This document shows positions 60,001 through 64,000 of a DNA stretch of 64,000 bases, in pieces (within the stretch, counting starts at the first letter, position 1; each line of letters begins with the position of its first letter). The notes under the pieces were generated by a model that was not told where the DNA came from, did not search any database, and saw only the letters and a list, made by a program, of their open reading frames with translations. The DNA is taken from contig CP136069.1 in the NCBI GenBank assembly GCA_032622095.1, forward strand, positions 120,150,126 through 120,214,125, written 5' to 3'. The translations under genes were made by a program, and so were the position numbers. The stretch comes from Siphonodentalium dalli (Eukaryota > Mollusca > Scaphopoda > Gadilida > Siphonodentaliidae).

Positions 60001-62371
60001 TAAATAAAATTTAATGTGGGCGATTGATCCAAATGTGAAATCTAAGATGGTCACTGGAGGCCATGTTTTTTATCAAATATGGGGAAAAATATGTGGTTCT
60101 CATCTAGGGGTCATACCTGAGATCTATTTAAAAAAGAGATGTTGATTTGCTTGCGTTCCATAGAGTATGGATGCAAGTTGGTCGACCAACTTACATCGAC
60201 CAAATTGCATCCATACTCTATGAAACAAAATCAACATCCATTACTTATATTTACACTTAATCAAGTCAACTGGCAGATTAAAAGAGTTTTAAGCACCCAT
60301 TTCCAACGTTATTATCGTGGCTCGGTGCAAGTTGCGTCTACACAAAAATGGATGCAAGTTGGGGTCAGCGCGCGACGTCATGTGACATAATTTCAACCAA
60401 CCAACGTCCTGCATTTATGGTCCACAATACAAATGCATGTGTGAGTGTAAATATATAAAAATTGGTGATGATTGGATGAGGAATGTGGCCTGTAGGATGT
60501 GATGATGGTATTCAGTTATCCAAAAAGAAAACAAAAAGTAAAATCCAAGATATCCATGTATTTTAATGAATTTTCCAACAAAAACAAACGATGGCTTACA
60601 TCTAATTAAGCTCATCCGAAATATCCATAGAAATTTTTTTAAAACAGGTGAGGGATGTGGCCTGTATGGAGTGCTGAAGGATTTAGTCTTCCAAAAAAAA
60701 TTGTTTCTAGTTTTCAAATACACATACTTCCAGTATTTTCATCTGATGAGACTGTTTCTACCCTCTTATCTGTGACAGGTGATTCACCATCTGGCTGGTG
60801 CAACAGAAGTTTATATTAGTGACATACATAATTTATCTGACACTAAACATGTCCGCAGTGACAGAGTATAGATATGAATTTCAATAATACAAACTTTCAA
60901 TTTTGGCCCTCAATGAAATAAGGTGTTGATAGGTTAACTGGATCATGGATAATCAGTGTCACTGACCTTATTACTGCATGGGATTTTCTTGATCTTGACC
61001 AGTTGTTATTCTGTGGGACTTTAAAGGCATGATTTTGAACCACTCCCATATCTGGTCCACTAAATTCACTCGAAAGAACACTGCCTTGACCAAACAAGTG
61101 TTATCGCCATATGTTCATCCAGTTATCCCATCAACACGCTATAACTTTTTTATGTGAACTAATAGAAGAACTTACAATTCGGAATAATAGTACAAAGTGG
61201 AAAATCTCCACAATAACAGTACAATTTGGAATAACAGCACAGGGTACTTAATTATAAGAGTACCAGATATCCCCTATACTAGTACATAGTTTACCATGTG
61301 TTTATCTCTAACATTTACAATAATTTATTGTAAATATTAATAATAGACACTAGTGAATATAAAGTTAAATATGTACCCATTAACTGCAGTAAACGTGTAA
61401 ACTTCTATTTTTTAGCAGTTCATACTGACATTTGAATAATCAAAGAATTAGGCAGGTTCAGATATCAGACATGGTAAAAATTATTAAACGTACAGGGCCA
61501 ACTAAGGAACGTACAGGTGCAAATTTCATTTGAAAAAATATATATAAACATACATGTTTGACTATTAGGCAATATAGTAAATAGTTACCAATTTCTTGCT
61601 GTTTATCTTGCTGTTTCTGTTCATCTTGCTGTTTATGTTCATCTTGCTGTTTCTTTTCCTCTAGTTTCTTCTGACCTAAACAGTTTGAAGAGTTTCATTT
61701 CAGTATGGTACGTACAGGTATAAGATTTTTTTTCAAATCCATATATTTGAACTTGAGACCAAGAAGATATATCTATTCAAGCCGCTAAGTGCAAGTATTG
61801 TGCAATTTTCTCCAATTTAACAGGGCTGCACATATCAAATGAATAAGGCAATATCAAAGAATGAACACACATAACTCATAAGCCAGTGCTCCCTTACATT
61901 TTATTTTAGCTATTTAATATTGTTCTTGGGATATATTTATGGTTTTACCACTATGGGTGAATATCTGAAAAGTGTGCAATTTGAAGTTACGACCATTGGC
62001 CTTATAATTACAGAAGTGTGTGCAACAGGAAAAAACAAATAATAATTGTTCTATTAAAGTACCATAGTACTTATAAACAGGTACATGTACGTGAGGCTCC
62101 TTATGGGGTATACTAGTATGGGAGACTGGCACAATATATTTAATGCTGCACCAGCACAGCACCAGTCATGAAAGTGTTAAAAATGCACCAAGTCAAATCT
62201 CAAATTTTAAATTGTGAAACACTATAATTAATGACATGGTTACAAATATTTTAACAATTAATGAAAATATCACAACTTCAAGTAAAAGTACTGTAACTAA
62301 CAACATACCACAAAATAGTTGAACATTTCTTGATTCCAGTTCTTGGGCATTGTCCTCCAGTTTTTTCTTTG
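56892..62371 (-). CDS. Coiled-coil / BEN-domain-like protein gene, at least five exons (5' incomplete)
   Basis: Five minus-strand segments each have an AG acceptor and, except the last, a GT donor, and their phases join without a break: 62371-62309, 61675-61589, 59944-59865, 58627-58372 and 57019-56892. The joined frame gives a Lys/Glu/Gln-rich coiled coil in the first two exons, a basic linker, a helical segment (FADVLVKITSLSKAQAAA), then HIDMLFSQEELSISSGLG and EKPSLDNN. The last two resemble the first half of BEN domains (LF..EEL..SS...., KP.LD), which bind DNA or chromatin partners. It ends SKKYLIGVDEPTHQSSA and a TGA at 56892-56894. The final exon does not look like the rest of a BEN domain, so the domain call is tentative. 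Its 5' exons were not found; they may be upstream of 62371 in this window or beyond it. The gene itself is well supported by phase agreement. Confidence 0.6.
57855..57964. mobile_element. 110-bp hairpin in intron 4 of the BEN-like gene
   Basis: GTGAATACCGGAAGTATCTC through GAGATACTGGA is mirrored by TCCAGTATCTCACTGTGACC through CCGGTATTCAC around a CTCATCACAAGTGATGAT centre, itself palindromic. MITE-like, with no clear target duplication. Confidence 0.8.
58196..58325. repeat. ~22-bp minisatellite with repeated CTTATTGGC (inverted CCAAT boxes)
   Basis: Five degenerate copies of CTTATTGGCCACCTTTCTA, one as CTCATTGGC and the last as CTTATTGCAGC. On the minus strand this puts four GCCAAT words in a row, ~25 bp apart, in an intron just downstream of exon D of the minus-strand gene. 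Confidence 0.75.
58372..58627 (-). CDS. Exon D of the BEN-like gene (256 bp)
   Basis: Acceptor TTCTCTTTTAG, donor GCAGAAG|GTACAT. 85 codons without a stop: TIVLGQLLVDANHPERFADV, then LVKITSLSKAQAAASSKPDP, then the BEN-like part (residues ~41-80) with MLFSQEELSISSGLG. This is the best single exon in the gene, since composition and length are unlike chance frames nearby. Confidence 0.7.
58848..58880. repeat. 33-bp palindrome CCTAGGCAATATT...AATATTGCCTAGG
   Basis: Perfect 13-bp arms around TAGGCAAT-type centre sequence, within intron 3 of the BEN-like gene. A further AGCCTAGG half-copy lies at 58813. Confidence 0.7.
59865..59944 (-). CDS. Exon C of the BEN-like gene (80 bp)
   Basis: Acceptor CTTCATAG, donor GTAAAT. 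It completes the split codon to Ala and ends in phase 0. It encodes SQQRQLAYIGRELGKPIALL and GKPSKQ. Confidence 0.6.
60139..60237. mobile_element. ~99-bp hairpin element in intron 2 of the BEN-like gene
   Basis: TGTTGATTTGCTTGCGTTCC and CATAGAGTATGGATGCAA are mirrored by TTGCATCCATACTCTATG and AACAAAATCAACA, around GTTGGTCGACCAAC. A related GGATGCAAGTTGGGGTCAGC lies at 60350-60370, so the element may be longer. Confidence 0.7.
60470..60740. repeat. Two diverged direct copies of a ~175-bp repeat
   Basis: GGATGAGGAATGTGGCCTGTAGGA...CAGTTATCCAAAAAGAAAAC (about 60474-60535) is echoed by GGTGAGGGATGTGGCCTGTATGGA...TTTAGTCTTCCAAAAAAAATT (about 60648-60703). Intronic and non-coding. Confidence 0.5.
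61589..61675 (-). CDS. Exon B of the BEN-like gene (87 bp, Gln/Lys/Asp coiled coil)
   Basis: Acceptor CTGTTTAG, donor GTAACT. It has the same phase in and out as exon A. It encodes QKKLEEKKQQDEHKQQDEQ and a continuation, with the unit KQQDE(H/Q) repeated four times. The internal DNA repeat suggests this exon can gain or lose 18-bp units without changing frame. Confidence 0.6.
62309..62371 (-). CDS. Exon A of the BEN-like gene (63 bp, coiled coil)
   Basis: Acceptor TTTTAG before 62371, donor GTATG after 62309. It enters with two bases of a split codon and leaves with one. It encodes KKKLEDNAQELESRNVQLFC, strongly charged and heptad-like. Confidence 0.55.
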
Positions 62372-62904
62372 CTAAAATGTTTAAAGAGTTTCATTTCAAG
62401 GTAGATATTGGATAATTTCAATCTTTCAAATTAATGATATGAAGAAAGGAACACTCAGGAAGCTCAAGTCGCTGATAAACAAATGCCAATTGTCCAGCCA
62501 ATGACATATACTGGAAACAGTTCATTTATAGAGGATCATCTCAGTTGAGTTTCTATTTAATAATATATGGAATTTATTAACCGAGTTCATTAAATTTGAT
62601 TTGAGCAAAGGTTTACCGAGGCTCAAATCGAATTTAAATGATCAAATAAACGCAAAGTTTTTATTGAAAACAACAATCATAAACTTCAGCGACCACAAGT
62701 CATTTAAATTATGAATTTATGATGTGACATCATCGCACGCACTAATATTACACGTGTGTCTTACCAATAATTATGAAGCTGGTTTTGTGAATTAATTATG
62801 TGATAAATTAGAAATATGTGTCAAGAGTGCTATAATATTGGATACAAAATTCATGGAAATAACTTCTTTATGGTTTTCTTTGTTTAAATGTTATCACCCT
62901 ACTA

Positions 62905-63400
62905 CTATGTGTCATACTGTGTGACATAATTATTATTTCGACGACACTAATATTTATTGTTACAGCATGTAAAAAAACATTGAAATGTCGCATGTTTTGT
63001 CGCATGCCAAAAGCGACAACATAATTATTGTTTCGTTGCTTTCTGTGACCAGCAAAACATGCGAAAATTCTGCATCTTTTTTATCTGTACATATCTGTCT
63101 AATTTGTTATGTGCTGAGAGCAACATAAATGTACAACACAAATTTGTCGCTTTCGAAGTGAACGACAAAACATCTGACATTATCACATTTTTTTGTGGCG
63201 CACCGAAAGCGACAAATTTGGTTCGAAAGCAAGGAAACATCAACATTTTGTCACTTGTAAGTTGATTGCATGACAAAATATGTAAAATGTCACATGCTTT
63301 CTTGCATTCCGAAAGCAACACAACATCACAAAACTTCACTCGCAACAAAATATGTGACATAATGTCGAATGTTATGTCAATTTGAACTTGCGATGACTAA
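62905..63400. repeat. CGACAAAACATG-type short repeat cluster (copy 2)
   Basis: Contains GTCGCATGTTTTGTCGCATG, CCAAAAGCGACAACATAATT, CGAACGACAAAACATCTGAC-type words and CACCGAAAGCGACAAATTTG on both strands, matching the 52375-52920 patch, including ACATAATTATTG(T/G)TT in both. Non-coding. Confidence 0.65.
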
Positions 63401-64000
63401 TGTTGCATTAGCTTATGGTCAATTTGTATTCATCCAAACCTAATTTCAATTATCAGATTATCTAAAAATCTGAATTTTATTGAGAAGTTGTCTCTGAATT
63501 GTGATAGGCCAAGAAACAAAATTAGAATGTCAACTAGTCAACTATAGTCTGACTCAGACCTGGTAATATGGCTAATGGGCTAAGCCATGATCAGGTCAGG
63601 CACATCCTTAATTCTACTATTATAGCGATATAACGTTATACCACTATTATAGTGGTATTTGGCCATTACCGTTTTGTTAATTTGATAAAAGCGGGATAAT
63701 CCAAAAATAAATCATATTTCCCACAAACATTATTCAAAATCAGATCGCACTAACTCGATACCATGCATATAGTTTGTCCAGGAGAAGTATTAATTATGAC
63801 GACACGCGATAAGCAACTCAATTAGCATGCACGGTAATTAGTTGAAATATTGTTATGGAGGAGCGATAAAGGTCATCCTGCTATTGTCATTTAGAACGGG
63901 ATATATTAGTAATAGTATAATATTATTGAATATCAAAGCTGGCGCAAAAGATTGCACAACAAATTTTGTCGGAAGACTGTTCATTCGCTGCGATATTGTT
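63401..64000. other. Right end of window, no gene recognised
   Basis: AT-rich sequence. A 21-bp near-perfect palindrome (ATACCACTATTATAGTGGTAT) lies at 63638-63658, next to a TATAGCGATATAACGTTATA palindrome. Upstream exons of the minus-strand BEN-like gene could lie here or beyond, but I could not place one. Confidence 0.4.

Overview
The window reads as nuclear DNA of an animal. It is AT-rich, its genes are split by introns with GT..AG borders, and it holds many short non-autonomous DNA transposons, a 5'-truncated LINE, a 5S-rRNA-derived element, simple repeats and one very large satellite array. The GT11 fucosyltransferase and the TCCG-rich dispersed repeats fit a marine invertebrate. A mollusc is my best guess, but the sequence alone does not prove it.

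Layout. 1-13.99 kb is gene-poor and repeat-rich: a ~600-bp tandem duplication carrying two copies of a Tc1/mariner-type hairpin MITE (1004-2200), a TCCG-rich element (to ~2955), a 5S-rRNA-like element on the minus strand (~4404-4525), an AT-rich minisatellite (~4870-5481), a LINE ORF2 tail (5482-6057), a diverged triplicated repeat (6255-7110), a third MITE copy (8858-8992), a decayed coding remnant (~10030-10479) and more tandem repeats.

13.99-45.61 kb is one continuous satellite of ~48-52-bp monomers, roughly 600 units. Its right two thirds has a higher-order repeat of 3370 bp with near-identical deletion derivatives. Its left third is more diverged.

45.59-46.69 kb is the last coding exon of a galactoside alpha-1,2-fucosyltransferase-like gene (GT11): membrane anchor, Ser/Thr-rich stem and catalytic domain. 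The exon starts inside the last satellite monomer. The satellite consensus looks like a complete 3' splice-site module (branch-point-like motif, polypyrimidine tract, AG, first exon bases), so the array seems to have grown from the 3' end of this gene's intron.

46.7-56.1 kb is intergenic: three relatives of a piggyBac-like MITE, a long fold-back, minisatellites, a block of GAAGAC/GTCTTC palindromes, and a complete hAT-type element with perfect 8-bp target duplications (54833-56096). A possible secreted-protein first exon lies just before the hAT element.

56.9-62.4 kb holds at least five phase-compatible exons of a minus-strand gene encoding a coiled-coil region followed by a BEN-domain-like segment. 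Its 5' exons were not found and may lie beyond the window. No rRNA operon, intact tRNA gene, CRISPR array or bacterial-type feature was seen.
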